Below, piece by piece: positions 35,334 through 45,400 of a DNA stretch of 64,000 bases (position 1 is its first letter; each line of letters opens with the position of its first letter). The position numbers and the translations under genes are program-made. The DNA comes from Christensenella sp. UBA4675. GTDB taxonomy: Bacteria; Bacillota; Clostridia; Christensenellales; Borkfalkiaceae. The stretch is from positions 248,334-312,333 of the forward strand of contig DHLF01000005.1 of assembly GCA_002405165.1 (NCBI GenBank). Reading direction: 5' to 3'. The notes beneath the pieces were generated by a model. The model was not told where the DNA came from. It saw nothing but the letters and a program-made list of their open reading frames with translations, and did no database searches.

Positions 35334-35678
35334 AATTATACTTCGCTTCTATTCGTTTTGTCTTGTGATAAAACGATAAATACATATTTGACAGTAAGTG
35401 CGGAAAAATCAAAATTTTGGCAGAGTGTATTATTGTTTAACATATCAAATTCTATATATTGCTTTTAAATATTTTTTATATACTAGCTTTATTTTTTCAA
35501 TTTAAAATTTAACAAATTAACGTAGTGCAAAAGCGACGGCAGTTTTGCCGTCGCTTTTAAATAGTATTTTTTTTAAGTTAACCTTTAAGTCGATAAAAAT
35601 ATGACTTTGCATTAAAGAATAACTCAATAGAATTTATTGTAAAAATAAACTGAGTATAGCAATTTATCGAAAAAGTTA
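35334..35678. other. Junction region between truncated hydrolase and serine recombinase
   Basis: No gene is seen. It holds a strong hairpin (35529-35558). The left boundary of the recombinase-carrying element probably lies within it, near 35350. Confidence 0.4.
35529..35558. terminator. Hairpin AAAAGCGACGGC
   Basis: A perfect 12-bp stem (35529-35540 with 35547-35558) with a 6-base loop; the arms end in T or A runs on both strands. Confidence 0.65.
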
Positions 35679-37256
35679 TCAAAGAAAATAATACGAACCC
35701 CGATTTTGTTTCGGTGTTCGTATTATTTTCTTCTGGCGGGCAAGTGGTGATTGCGTTTGAACTTTTTCTACTACTTCTTTCGTATCGTCTATGGTCAATT
35801 TTTCAATATCTTTACCACCGCGAATATTGAAATAAACAACTGTATTGTCGTCACTGACGAAAACTTGGCTTACAAGGTGGTCTATAATTTGCTTTTGGTA
35901 ATCTTTGTCGTTTACGTCGCCTTTGAGCAATTCTTCAATAAACACAAGCAAGTCTTTCTTTGTAAGCTTATAACCGCGCTCTAATTCGAGTTGTGCTTTT
36001 TGTGTTTCGAGGTCGTTAAGCAAAACTTCGTATTCCGCCATTTTCGTTTCAATAGAGTTTTGCAACAATACGCTTTTCGCTTTTACAAATGCGTCGGTAA
36101 GTTCGGATACTTCCTGACGTATTTTTGCTATCTTTGCCGTAATGCTTTTCAAATTTTGCTCGTCGGTTCGTTTATCGTAATATGCAAGAACATCGTTCAC
36201 GGCTGTTTCCGCATTTTCGGGATTGCTCAAAAAATCTTTCACGCAAGAGGTAACATATAATTCGAGATTATCTTTGTTTTCACGCTTTTTATCGCATTTA
36301 CCGCCGCGGCGTTTTTTACAAATATAGTAGTGATGTTGCACACCCGTCTTACTTGTTCCTCCGTCGGCTACCATTTCGGTTCCGCAATGACCGCAGAATA
36401 ATTTACCTGTAAGCAGATAAGGCACTCTTGCAGTTTCTTTGCCTCCCAAAGTGTATCTATTTTTAGCAAGTCTTTTCTGCACGGCATCGAATGTTTCTTT
36501 GTCTATAATCGGCGGATACATATTGCTACACTCTCTACCACCGAAAGTAAACGTGCCTGTATACTTTTGATTAGTCAGCCATTTATCGAAGGATTTGCCT
36601 TTCAGCAGTTTGCCTTTAACACGATAGCCCTGTTCATTGAGCATATCGGCTATTTGCTTTTTTGTGTAGCCCTTATTGTAATAGTTGAAGGCAAGTCTTA
36701 CAAGTTCAGCCTCTTCTTCGTTTATTACAACTTTTTTGTAAAACTTATTCGTTTTACCGGGAATCGGTTCGTTTTCGAGTTTATATCCGTAGATAAGCGT
36801 TCCGCCACAATATGAGCCGTTTGCCGCACTTATATCAAGTCCGTCGCGGACACGTTTGGAAAGTCGTTTGCTGTATTTTTCGGCGTTCCATTCCAAAAAC
36901 ATTTCGTAGAATTCGCCGCCTTCGTCTTCTGCAATCGGTTCAAGCGCAGACAAAACTTTGATACCTTCTTCTTTCAGCATTTCTTTATACATAATGCTGT
37001 CGCGACGATTTCTCGCAAAGCGGTCAAACATATACACGACGATATACTGAAACGCTCCGCTTTTAGAGTCGGCAATCATCCGCTGAAAAGCAGGTCTTGC
37101 GTCGTTCGTTCCCGTGCGCGCCTTATCCGAATAAATATTTACTATGTTGATATCTTTACCTTCGGCAAATTCTTTGCATATACGGACTTGAGCCTCGATA
37201 CTTTGCTCGTTTTGACTTTGAGAACTGAATCTGGCGTAGATAACTCCGTTGTCCAT
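35679..37256 (-). CDS. Large serine recombinase
   Basis: A 525-aa site-specific recombinase. It has an N-terminal catalytic domain (VIYARFSSQSQ with the nucleophile serine near residue 11; YMFDRFARNRRDS), a recombinase domain (LNEQGYRVKGKLLKGKSFDKW), a zinc ribbon (CGHCG...CKKRRGGKC) and a coiled-coil region. Such enzymes integrate and excise phages and transposons. I start at the ATG at 37256, preceded by GGAGG, rather than at a longer upstream frame. Cargo and att sites are not certain. Confidence 0.93.
   Translation of the reverse strand: MDNGVIYARFSSQSQNEQSIEAQVRICKEFAEGKDINIVNIYSDKARTGTNDARPAFQRMIADSKSGAFQYIVVYMFDRFARNRRDSIMYKEMLKEEGIKVLSALEPIAEDEGGEFYEMFLEWNAEKYSKRLSKRVRDGLDISAANGSYCGGTLIYGYKLENEPIPGKTNKFYKKVVINEEEAELVRLAFNYYNKGYTKKQIADMLNEQGYRVKGKLLKGKSFDKWLTNQKYTGTFTFGGRECSNMYPPIIDKETFDAVQKRLAKNRYTLGGKETARVPYLLTGKLFCGHCGTEMVADGGTSKTGVQHHYYICKKRRGGKCDKKRENKDNLELYVTSCVKDFLSNPENAETAVNDVLAYYDKRTDEQNLKSITAKIAKIRQEVSELTDAFVKAKSVLLQNSIETKMAEYEVLLNDLETQKAQLELERGYKLTKKDLLVFIEELLKGDVNDKDYQKQIIDHLVSQVFVSDDNTVVYFNIRGGKDIEKLTIDDTKEVVEKVQTQSPLARQKKIIRTPKQNRGSYYFL
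35682..35732 (-). terminator. Terminator overlapping the recombinase stop
   Basis: AGAAAATAATACGAAC pairs with GTTCGTATTATTTTCT around a short loop at the very end of the recombinase gene. Confidence 0.7.
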
Positions 37257-37329
37257 TGTTTTTCCTCCGAGAAGATTTATTTTTTCGGCAAATGAACTAT
37301 CGGGAAATGGCGGAACAGTCAAGGAATAA

Positions 37330-37386
37330 GTATAAAATATTGCCGTATAAGTCGATTAACTCATAGTTTTCAGCGATATTTTATAC
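37330..37386. repeat. Inverted repeat ahead of the serine recombinase gene
   Basis: GTATAAAATATTGC (37330-37343) and GCGATATTTTATAC (37373-37386) are inverted copies with one mismatch, separated by 29 bp, 74 bp upstream of the recombinase start. Large serine recombinases often have an attachment site or operator in this place. Confidence 0.55.
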
Positions 37387-37456
37387 CCTTGACGGAGCCG
37401 ACTTTTTCCGATACCATAATACCGAAAAATAAAATCGAAAAATTCCAATAATAATT

Positions 37457-38815
37457 TTATTCGTTTATCGGCACAAACGTTTTCATAAATCTTTTTAACA
37501 AGAATGCGCAGAAATACGGGAAAGTGTATATCTTCTCGCTGTAACCGATGTTATTCGCCGACAATTTGAAACCATACGCAATGTCGGGATATTTGTCCGA
37601 AGAAATCAGCGTTCTTAAAGATTTTGAGCGACCGCCTTTTGCTTTTACTTCTACCGGTATCAGATTGTCTGCCGAACGGATGAAAAAGTCTTCTTCGAGC
37701 GTGGCGTTTTCTTTTTTGTAATAGTAAAGTTTATAGCCTGCTTTAACCAATGCCTCGCCGACGATATTTTCGTATAGCGCGCCTTTATATACTCCGAGAT
37801 TTTTATTCGCACGCAAATCTTCTTGCGATTCTTCGTCCAAAAGGGAAACGAGCAAGCCCGTATCGCAAAAATACAACTTAAATTTGTCAGTATCGCAATT
37901 CCCCGAAAGAGGTAATTCAACGTCGCTTAAGCAGTAGCATACGTTGACGATGCCGGCGTCTACAAGCCATTCTGCGCAACCGCGATAATCACGGAATCTT
38001 GCGTCTTTATCGATTTTTGAAATTTGAAACTTTTTGTTTTCTTTGGCAAGCTGAGATGCGATACTGTTGAAAACGTTCAGAATTCTTGTCTGATCAACGC
38101 CTTGTGCGTATTTTCTTATATCTTCCTTGTAATCGGCTATAAGTTGATGTTGAGTGTCGAGCGAACCCTCAAACGTTCCTTTCTCGATATAATCTTTCAC
38201 AACGGCAGGCATACCGCCGAGAATCACATAATCGAGAAAAATTCCGTGATAAACAGACATTTCGAGTTCGTTAAACGGGGTAAATGTTTTCATATGTGAA
38301 AGCATATCTTCTATGGTATCGTCGTTATAGCCCTTCGCCCACAAAAACTCTTCAAAATCCATAGAATACATCTCATAGTCGGTTTTGTATCCCACGCTGT
38401 TGCTCTCGATTTTTTTGTAATTTACCCCGAGCATAGAACCGCTGCAAATCACGTCAAAACGTCCGTCTTCCTTAAAGAACTTCAAAGACGTGGCAATATC
38501 CGGGAACTCTGTTATTTCGTCGAAAAAAATCAATGTTTTGCCGTCGATAAACTTTTTGGAAGGATCTAACAACGAAATATTTTTTACAATCGCCGAAGCG
38601 GTATATCCGTCTACGGTGATTTTTTTATACTTTTCGTCTTTTACGAAGTTGATTTCGATAAAACTCTCGTAACCCGCTATTTTTGCAAAATGCCTGATGG
38701 ATTCGGTTTTTCCTATTTGGCGGCATCCCTTTACTATTAAAGGCTTTCTGTTTTCATCTCCTTTCCACTTCAAAAGGAAATCGTCTATTTTTCGTTTTAA
38801 GTAGGTCGTTTCCAT
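37457..38815 (-). CDS. ATPase with DUF4143 domain
   Basis: A 452-aa AAA-type ATPase: Walker A in VKGCRQIGKTESIRHF, Walker B in TLIFFDEITEFP, a central helical region, and a C-terminal DUF4143 nuclease-like domain with the pattern LIPVEVKAKGGRSKSL. This family is widespread in gut Clostridia and Bacteroides, often in many copies near mobile DNA; its role is unknown. GGGAGG precedes the ATG. Confidence 0.9.
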   Translation of the reverse strand: METTYLKRKIDDFLLKWKGDENRKPLIVKGCRQIGKTESIRHFAKIAGYESFIEINFVKDEKYKKITVDGYTASAIVKNISLLDPSKKFIDGKTLIFFDEITEFPDIATSLKFFKEDGRFDVICSGSMLGVNYKKIESNSVGYKTDYEMYSMDFEEFLWAKGYNDDTIEDMLSHMKTFTPFNELEMSVYHGIFLDYVILGGMPAVVKDYIEKGTFEGSLDTQHQLIADYKEDIRKYAQGVDQTRILNVFNSIASQLAKENKKFQISKIDKDARFRDYRGCAEWLVDAGIVNVCYCLSDVELPLSGNCDTDKFKLYFCDTGLLVSLLDEESQEDLRANKNLGVYKGALYENIVGEALVKAGYKLYYYKKENATLEEDFFIRSADNLIPVEVKAKGGRSKSLRTLISSDKYPDIAYGFKLSANNIGYSEKIYTFPYFCAFLLKRFMKTFVPINE

Positions 38816-39007
38816 AAAAACCTCCCGATACTTTTGCAGATATTATACCAAATAAAAAAGCCAAAGTCAAGCCTCTCACACATTTCAATAGTCAACAATA
38901 CAATATTTTTCACATTTTAATAGCGAATTTCGACTTTATTCTACACGTTTTTGATTAGCTTAATTTTTATGGTAATTTTACCACAAAAATTAAACAGATT
39001 GCGATAC

Positions 39008-39047
39008 AGCCGTTCGGTCATTTGTATAATGCCGAGCGGCTTTTTAT
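39008..39047 (+). terminator. Terminator-like hairpin
   Basis: AGCCGTTCGGTCAT pairs with ATGCCGAGCGGCT and is followed by TTTTATTTTTG. Confidence 0.65.
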
Positions 39048-39412
39048 TTTTGTTATGGTTTTTGTTCGATTTGCATGGATTGCTTGCAATCAATGTCTGA
39101 AAATTCACGGTCGTAACCCGAAGTGCTTGGTAAAGTCTGTTACATTTAGTTTTTCATTCGTGTATGCTGTTCTCGCACAACAAAAAGACATCACATCGAA
39201 GTTACGCGGCGGTTACGTTAAGGTTACTGCGGCATCACAAACTGGAACATTTCCGTCACGCCGATGTTCTGGTAATCGGCAAAATCACAGTGTAAAATTT
39301 TCTTGTAAAAACTTTTTCAAAGTCGCAAAGATTTGGCGAGTTTGACTTTTAGAATAAATGCAAAAGTTGTTGCTATCCACAAAAACAAGGTTTAACAGAT
39401 AAAAACTTTACC

Positions 39413-39524
39413 TTGCAACCTCTAAAAATAAATCCGAAAAATTTTTCAAATAGGAAAAAAATCTTCCTATTTGATTGCTAAGATAAGGTTGCAAAAAGAT
39501 TTTTAATTGGGACAAAAGGTGTCC
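39413..39524. other. Nested hairpins, candidate replication origin of the Rep module
   Basis: An outer inverted repeat TTGCAACCT/AGGTTGCAA (39413-39421, 39486-39494) encloses a perfect hairpin CAAATAGGAA/TTCCTATTTG (39447-39473). A third hairpin, GGACA-AAAGG-TGTCC, follows at 39510-39524. The whole lies about 400 bases ahead of the Rep gene, as expected for a rolling-circle origin, but no nick site can be proved. Confidence 0.4.
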
Positions 39525-39628
39525 TGTAATGGGCTTACACTTTTTATAAAATAAATTTTTAATTGTTGCAAAACCTGCAACGGTAAAAAATTACACTAAA
39601 AACAAGAAAACAAACGGGAGACGATAAA

Positions 39629-39859
39629 ATGAACGAACAATACCAAAAGGTCGCATACATAGGGCTTAGAAGAAAAGACGGCAGTTACGCCGTCAATATT
39701 CCGCTGTATGTAAAACTCGACGAAGTAGACAAAAAGGACATGGATGAATCCAGAGAGGAAATTATCCACAAGGTTACGGAAATTATGATGCGCAGGTATG
39801 AAAAGCAACTTGCGGAAATTATGAATTCCAAGCGACCACCGCCGACGGGAACGAAGTAG
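39629..39859 (+). CDS. Small protein ahead of rep (76 aa), unknown function
   Basis: Starts MNEQYQKVAYIGLRRKDGSY after GGGAGA. It has a short beta-rich N-terminal part, a lysine/glutamate-rich helix and the tail RPPPTGTK. It lies 76 bases ahead of the Rep gene on the same strand and shares its G+C-rich codon use, so it is probably part of the replication module. No family is recognised. Confidence 0.6.
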   Translation: MNEQYQKVAYIGLRRKDGSYAVNIPLYVKLDEVDKKDMDESREEIIHKVTEIMMRRYEKQLAEIMNSKRPPPTGTK

Positions 39860-39935
39860 TATTTTTGTTCAATCGTTTTCCGTTGGTTTAATAAAAAATA
39901 ACCTTGCATTTGCGCAAGGAAAGGAGGTAAAAAAT

Positions 39936-40982
39936 ATGCCATATCAAAAGTGTAAGATATACAACGACGGAAGTCATTTCATAGCGATTCCGCACACGAC
40001 AAGACCTGCCACACCGAAACGCTACCACCCCGAAGAAGTAATCGAGATCGTAGACGATACATCGCAACAACCGCAGTTTAACACATATAAGTGTAACGCC
40101 GAAACGGCTTTAATGGCACTTAACGACACAAACGAAGTCGATTCGGGAGAATGCTCGGAACAAAGCGATAGTCCGCACACGGACGAAATTTCGACGTCCA
40201 CGGCTACACGAAAGATAACACGCAGACAACTGTTCGACGAACTGTGTGAAGAATGTAATAGTCTTAAAAAGCGTGAACGTAAAAGATATATTTACGACCG
40301 TATGAAACAGTATTTCGCAAACGGCGAAGCTGCAAAGCAATACGTTGACGGTCAGTTTGACAGACTGAAACGCAACGCCATCGCAAAGCGCGTCCGACTT
40401 GTTCGTAAAGTAAACCTGCAAACATTCAACTATTTTTGCACTTTCACCTATGATAATGCCAAGCATACCGAAGAATCTTTCAGAAAGAAATTATCCGATA
40501 CGTTCAAGAAAATGTGCTACCGCCGCAAATGGAAATACGTCGGCGTGTGGGAACGTTCTCTGGATAAAAAGCGATTGCATTTTCACGGACTGTTTTATAT
40601 TCCGCCAGACGCAATGGTCGGCGAACTTGTGGAAGTAAAAGACTACTCGCCCGTAAAAGGTAAAGTGCAAACGACGTACCAGAATACATATTTTAACGAA
40701 CGTTTCGGCAGATCAGACTTCAAGGAAGTGAATGAACACGTTTTAAGCGAAGCAGTGAGATACATTATGAAGTATCTCGAAAAAGACGGCGGAAGAATCG
40801 TCTATTCAAGGGGCTTGCCGCAATATTTCATATCCGACATTATGGACGACGACGTTGCCTGCACCATAGGACAAGAGGATAAGAAACTGCTGCTCTTTGA
40901 CAACTTCAACTGCTGGGACGAAGGTTGCCTTGTGGGGCAAGTAAGCAAAGAAGTGATAGACCAAATGCCGAAAACAAATTAA
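39936..40982 (+). CDS. Rolling-circle replication initiator (HUH Rep, ORF2/G2P type)
   Basis: A 348-aa HUH endonuclease. Motif I is FNYFCTFTYD (from about 164), the HUH metal motif is LHFHG (H215 and H217), and the catalytic tyrosine is in RYIMKYLEKDGG (Y276 and/or Y280). The first 100 residues are a low-complexity polar region. Such proteins nick an origin to start rolling-circle replication of plasmids or integrated elements. AAGGAGG precedes the ATG. The codons are richer in G+C than the chromosome. Confidence 0.82.
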   Translation: MPYQKCKIYNDGSHFIAIPHTTRPATPKRYHPEEVIEIVDDTSQQPQFNTYKCNAETALMALNDTNEVDSGECSEQSDSPHTDEISTSTATRKITRRQLFDELCEECNSLKKRERKRYIYDRMKQYFANGEAAKQYVDGQFDRLKRNAIAKRVRLVRKVNLQTFNYFCTFTYDNAKHTEESFRKKLSDTFKKMCYRRKWKYVGVWERSLDKKRLHFHGLFYIPPDAMVGELVEVKDYSPVKGKVQTTYQNTYFNERFGRSDFKEVNEHVLSEAVRYIMKYLEKDGGRIVYSRGLPQYFISDIMDDDVACTIGQEDKKLLLFDNFNCWDEGCLVGQVSKEVIDQMPKTN

Positions 40983-41016
40983 AAGGCGCACACACCCCAC
41001 AATAGCCTAAAATGAA

Positions 41017-41091
41017 ATGCGCGCGGACGGAGAAAAAGGCGAAATATCGCCAAGCGGTTTAGCGGCGACTTCGCCTTCCGTCCGCGCTTTC
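41017..41091. repeat. Large imperfect hairpin GCGCGGACGGA...TCCGTCCGCGC
   Basis: GCGCGGACGGA and AAGGCGAA pair with TTCGCCTTCCGTCCGCGC around an inner region that itself has GCC/GGC pairs. It lies just downstream of the Rep stop and could be a single-strand origin or terminator of the module. Confidence 0.55.
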
Positions 41092-41201
41092 ATTTATCTA
41101 TACGGGCGGTTGCGTTTAATTTGGCGGCAGTTTTTGCGGCGTTCAATAGCAAACCGAAGTTCAGTCAAATTCGATTTAGTTGGTCGGTTTGGGTTTGTGC
41201 T

Positions 41202-41256
41202 TGGGCTTGTCTGCGGCGGAGCGAAGCCGAGCCGCTCTCGTATCAAGACAAGCCCA
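41202..41256. repeat. Hairpin TGGGCTTGTCT...AGACAAGCCCA
   Basis: A perfect 11-bp outer stem (41202-41212 and 41246-41256) encloses an inner GCGGC/GCCGC stem. Its folding strength and position between rep and the recombinase gene fit a single-strand replication origin. Confidence 0.55.
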
Positions 41257-41325
41257 CGCTACGGTGCCAAAATTCAATTTTACAATCAAAAAATCCAACA
41301 ATTTACAATCCAAGGAGAGTGATAT

Positions 41326-42252
41326 ATGACATACAAAAACTGGCTCAATGAATGGCTTACCCATTACATAAAGCCCTCAAGTAAACAACGAACTTTCGAG
41401 CAATATTCGAAAGTGGCTCAGATACATATTCTGCCATATTTAGGAGATATTGAACTAACAGACTTAACGCCGTTTGTTTTACAAAAGTTCATTACTGAGC
41501 TTACAACGAACGGCAATAAACGTACAGGCAAAGGTTTATCTCCTAATTTCGTAAAAACAATTTTATCCGTAATTCAGAATTCGCTTAAAACGGCGCACTT
41601 AGTAGGCTATTTGCCCGAATACTCGGCGAATAAAATTAAACGTCCTAAAATCGTTGAAAAACAGGTCGAATGTTTTACGATTCAGGAACAAAAGAAAATC
41701 GAAGAAGCCGCGTTATCCGCAAAAAAAGATAAATACCGCGGAATTGTTTTATGCCTTTACACAGGACTTCGTATCGGAGAATTGCTTGCTCTGACGTGGA
41801 ACGACGTGGATTTTGAGAAAAGTATTTTATCCGTTACGAAAACTTGCCACGACGGAAACGAAAACGGTGAACATATCAGAATTATCGATACCCCTAAAAC
41901 GGAGAATTCAAGGCGACAAATTCCGTTATCCAAAACGCTCGTAAAAATGCTGAAAGATATGAAAAAGAAAAGCAAATGCGAATTTGTGATTGCCGACGGC
42001 GAAACGTCTGTTTTTATCCGCAGTTATCAACGAACATTTGAGCTGTTGCTTAAAAAACTCAAACTGCCACATAAAGGCTTTCATTCGCTACGACATACGT
42101 TCGCCACTCGAGCCTTGGAATGTGGAATGGACGTAAAATCCCTGTCTGAAATTCTCGGACATAAAAATGCGACAATCACGCTCAACCGCTACGCGCATTC
42201 TTTGTGGGAACATAAGGCGGAAATGATGAATAAATTGTCTAAAATGCTATGA
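41326..42252 (+). CDS. Tyrosine recombinase/integrase
   Basis: A 308-aa recombinase with an N-terminal SAM-like core-binding domain and a catalytic domain carrying R149 (YTGLRIGELLAL), the H253-x-x-R256-H pair (FHSLRHTFATRAL), H279 (LGHKNATITLNRY) and the nucleophile Y289. AAGGAG precedes the ATG. It ends 28 bases before one of two 17-bp inverted repeats that flank a promoter segment (42281-42435), so it may invert that segment; integrating the Rep module is the alternative. Confidence 0.93.
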   Translation: MTYKNWLNEWLTHYIKPSSKQRTFEQYSKVAQIHILPYLGDIELTDLTPFVLQKFITELTTNGNKRTGKGLSPNFVKTILSVIQNSLKTAHLVGYLPEYSANKIKRPKIVEKQVECFTIQEQKKIEEAALSAKKDKYRGIVLCLYTGLRIGELLALTWNDVDFEKSILSVTKTCHDGNENGEHIRIIDTPKTENSRRQIPLSKTLVKMLKDMKKKSKCEFVIADGETSVFIRSYQRTFELLLKKLKLPHKGFHSLRHTFATRALECGMDVKSLSEILGHKNATITLNRYAHSLWEHKAEMMNKLSKML

Positions 42253-42265
42253 GAAACACAATGTA

Positions 42266-42302
42266 AAAATGTGCACCTATTATCCAGATAGATGCACATT
42301 TT
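42266..42302. terminator. Terminator overlapping the left inverted repeat
   Basis: AAAATGTGCA (42266-42275) and TGCACATTTT (42293-42302) form a stem ending in T or A runs on both strands. The last bases of the right arm (42298-42302) belong to the predicted invertible segment, so inversion would destroy the hairpin. Confidence 0.75.
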
Positions 42303-42435
42303 ATATTAGTATTATAAAGATTTTTATGTTAGAAGTCAACCTGTTTTAACGTCCAGCCGCTAAAAAGTGATAAGAAACAATTTTTAATGTATTATTTTTG
42401 TCGCATGTTCTCTCTTTCGTGCATCTATCTGGATA
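42281..42435. repeat. 17-bp perfect inverted repeats flanking a 121-bp segment: putative promoter switch
   Basis: TATCCAGATAGATGCAC (42281-42297) recurs exactly inverted at 42419-42435. The enclosed 121 bp contain a consensus promoter on the minus strand. The unit lies between a tyrosine recombinase gene and a surface lipoprotein gene, the usual arrangement of invertible promoters for phase variation. Inversion itself is inferred. Confidence 0.75.
42311..42339 (-). promoter_or_regulatory. Promoter inside the putative invertible segment (OFF orientation)
   Basis: On the minus strand TTGACT (42339-42334), a 17-bp spacer and TATAAT (42316-42311). The predicted start is about 42304, directly before the terminator 42266-42302. 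After inversion it would read towards the lipoprotein gene with a leader of roughly 80-90 bases. No comparable promoter is seen facing that gene in the present orientation. Confidence 0.78.
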
Positions 42436-42494
42436 TTTAATGCTCTTAAAGTATTTGATGATGTACATTAAAAAGATGCGAGAGGTATAGGGTT

Positions 42495-45400
42495 ATGTCA
42501 ATCAAAAAAATCAGCTTTACTTTGGTAGTTTTGTTTGTTTTGTTGGCGACTTCGTTGCTGCTTGTTTCGTGCGGAGGAAACGAAAACAAGAAAATCGATT
42601 ACTCAAAAACAAACGGAACATACTATCGCTTTGTCGATGAGGAACTCGACAAAAACGAATTTTTTACTTTGGACAACGGCAAATGGAAAGATGAAAGCGG
42701 CACAGTCGGCGAATACACAATAACCGATACCGCAATAAAATTCAACGTAAATTTAGCAGGAGAAAAAACGGAATTGTGTAGCGGCACGCTGTCCGAAGGA
42801 ACGTTGAGCATAACCGTCGGCGGAGAAACCAAAATCTTCAAAATAGATAGCGGTTCCATCCCCGTAGGTGACAACAAGAAACTTGCCACACCCGAAATCG
42901 AAGTAAAAATCGATGTTATCGGTTGGAGTGCAGTTGCAGGTGCGCAAAAGTACGTGTTGACGGTAGACGGAGACGAATTCAACTTCGAGCCAACCGACGA
43001 GCTTTCCTACACAATGAAAGACATCGCGGTAAAGAAACACGAAATAACGCTTGTAGCAAAAGCCAAACGAGAAAAATACGACTCCGACATCGCTACGTTT
43101 ACATACAACTTCGATATGTTTGCCGACGGCAACGGAACGAAGGAAACCCCTTACGGCATAGCGACAAAGGAACACTTCTATAATATCGGTAAATTTTCCA
43201 CCGCCAACTTTGCAATAAAGGCAAAGAATAGTTTCGACGGAGCTATTTTCGATGGTGACACCATCGATTTCTACGGCAAGCTTACTGCGGAAGAAGATGC
43301 GGCCATCAACAACATAACGATAACCAAAAGTTTGTTTAACCTCAAAGACGAAGCAAATATCGACGGAGTTAAACTCAACAATATTTCCGCATCGGAAATC
43401 AGCATAATAGCGTCCAACAAAGGATCGATAAAGAATTGTTCCGTAAACGGACAGTTTGAGGGCAGCGTTTCATATACCACCGCCATTTTGGTAGGCACAA
43501 ACGACGGTCTGGTGGAGAATTGTTCGATTAGCGGCAGTGCCAAAGGATTTTGCACGGCAATAAGCCAAAACAACAGTCACATTGTAAATGTGCAAGCCGA
43601 ACTAGACGTCGAAATCAAAAACGAGCAAACGGGTAGAATAAACTACCCAACATACGGTTTTGTTTGCGGCGTCAACTACGGCAAAATAATCTCGTCAAAA
43701 GCGTTGGGTAAGATAGTTTTTGATGTGTCATACGAGGGCAACTCGATGGGAAGTTCCGACCTATACTCTTCTATAGCAACGTTTGTAGGAGAAAACAGCG
43801 GCGAAATTACCGAGTGTTATTCCAATGCAAACATAGAGGGAAATATCTACGACAAGTACGATTCCATCATGATAGGCGGCTTTGTCGGCACCAATGTAGG
43901 CGGAGATGACGCCGTTATATCGAAATCAGCTTACGACGGCAAGATCGATTTGACCGTAGACAAGAACACTTGCAAAATGACGATAGGCGGGTTTGTCGGA
44001 AGCGTAAACGAGGGCAAAATCGAACACAGTCTCGTTGCAAAAGAGATATCGGTAAACTGCACAAAGTTTGAACAAGACAACTACGGCTGGTCTGCCTCCC
44101 GTTGCAGATACGGTGGCTTTGCCGGACGCAATGCAGGATTTGTATCCGACAGTTATGCCGTCGGTATCGACATAAGCGGAGCGGAAGGTTCCGTCAATAA
44201 TTTCAGCAATGAGATGGGCGACGGGAGTAAAAGCAACTGTTTCGACGCCTCCGGCACAGACATCACATTGTTTGAAGACTACTGGTTTGTACCGAGAACG
44301 GGAGTGCCCGTTCTGTTGGCTTTGGCAGACGTGAAAGCCATCGAAGACGCATGCGACGTAACCCGCAACGGCAACACATTGAAGTGGAACGCGGTAAGTG
44401 ACGCCGATTACTACGAATATAAGGTAAACGGGATAAGATTCTTCACTTCGGAAACAAACGTGACACTGGAGTTTACATACAACGGAGACTACGAAATTCT
44501 CGTTCGTCCTTGCTCCTACACATATTTGCCGGGCGAATGGACTTTGCTCACCCTATCGGTAAAAGAACTTACATTCAATGTGGAATCAAACGGGATTGCC
44601 ACAGAGAATAAATTTTACTTCGCCGACGGATACGAATATACAGTGTCGGATCTCGGCTCGACGCGTATCGGACACACATTCAAAGGTTGGGAATGCGGAG
44701 AAAACAAGTATTCGGCAGGCGACGTGATTACCATTTCCGAAGATATGTATTTTGACGGAAAATTCTCCGTAAATTACTACAACGTAAAAGTTTTTACGAA
44801 AGCTTTGGACTCCGACACGGGCAAACTTGTGTGGAAAAGCATTTACGACGAAACTTTGGCTTACGGAGCAACTGTTAGTTTGCTCACTCCGACAATAGAA
44901 GGTTGCGACGCCGCTGGATACGAATTTGTCGGCTGGGGCGACAGATTGGACGTTTTCGGGGCTCCCGTCGGCGAAATGAACTACACCACCGTCCCGGACT
45001 GCAACATCATGGCATACGCCAAGTTTGCAATGAAGTCTTTCAAAGTAACCTTCAATTCCAACTACGAAGGCGCAATGGATACAGCCGAATTTGAAGTCGA
45101 GTACTTCACAGATGTAAAAATTAGCAATTTCGCAAAACCCACTCGCAGAGGTTACACGTTTGTAGGTTGGTACAAGGAAACAACTCTTGAAACTGCGGCT
45201 ACCAACTTCAGAATGGAAGCAAACGATGTCGCACTCTATGCAAAGTGGTCGCTAGACACCTACAAAGTCGAAGTAAACCTTAATGGCGGTATCGCAGACG
45301 GCGAAATTCCGTCTTCATATACAGTGGAAAACGAAGCATTTACTCTGCCGAAAGTCACAAAGAAAGGCTACACTTTCGATGGTTGGGTTACAGGCGACGG

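Larger units (their letters stand above)
38816..39628. other. Non-coding region upstream of the Rep module
   Basis: It contains a terminator (39008-39047) and a set of nested hairpins (39413-39524). A 107-codon plus-strand frame at 39022-39345 overlaps the terminator, lacks a ribosome site and has unusual composition, so I do not call it a gene. Confidence 0.5.

Noticed and set aside
37257..37322. Longer start of the serine recombinase
   Set aside because: GGAGG lies directly ahead of the ATG at 37256, and the catalytic domain begins right after it.
39022..39345. 107-codon plus-strand frame upstream of the Rep module
   Set aside because: It overlaps a terminator, has no ribosome site and an unusual amino-acid composition; it is more likely a chance frame in non-coding DNA of the element.
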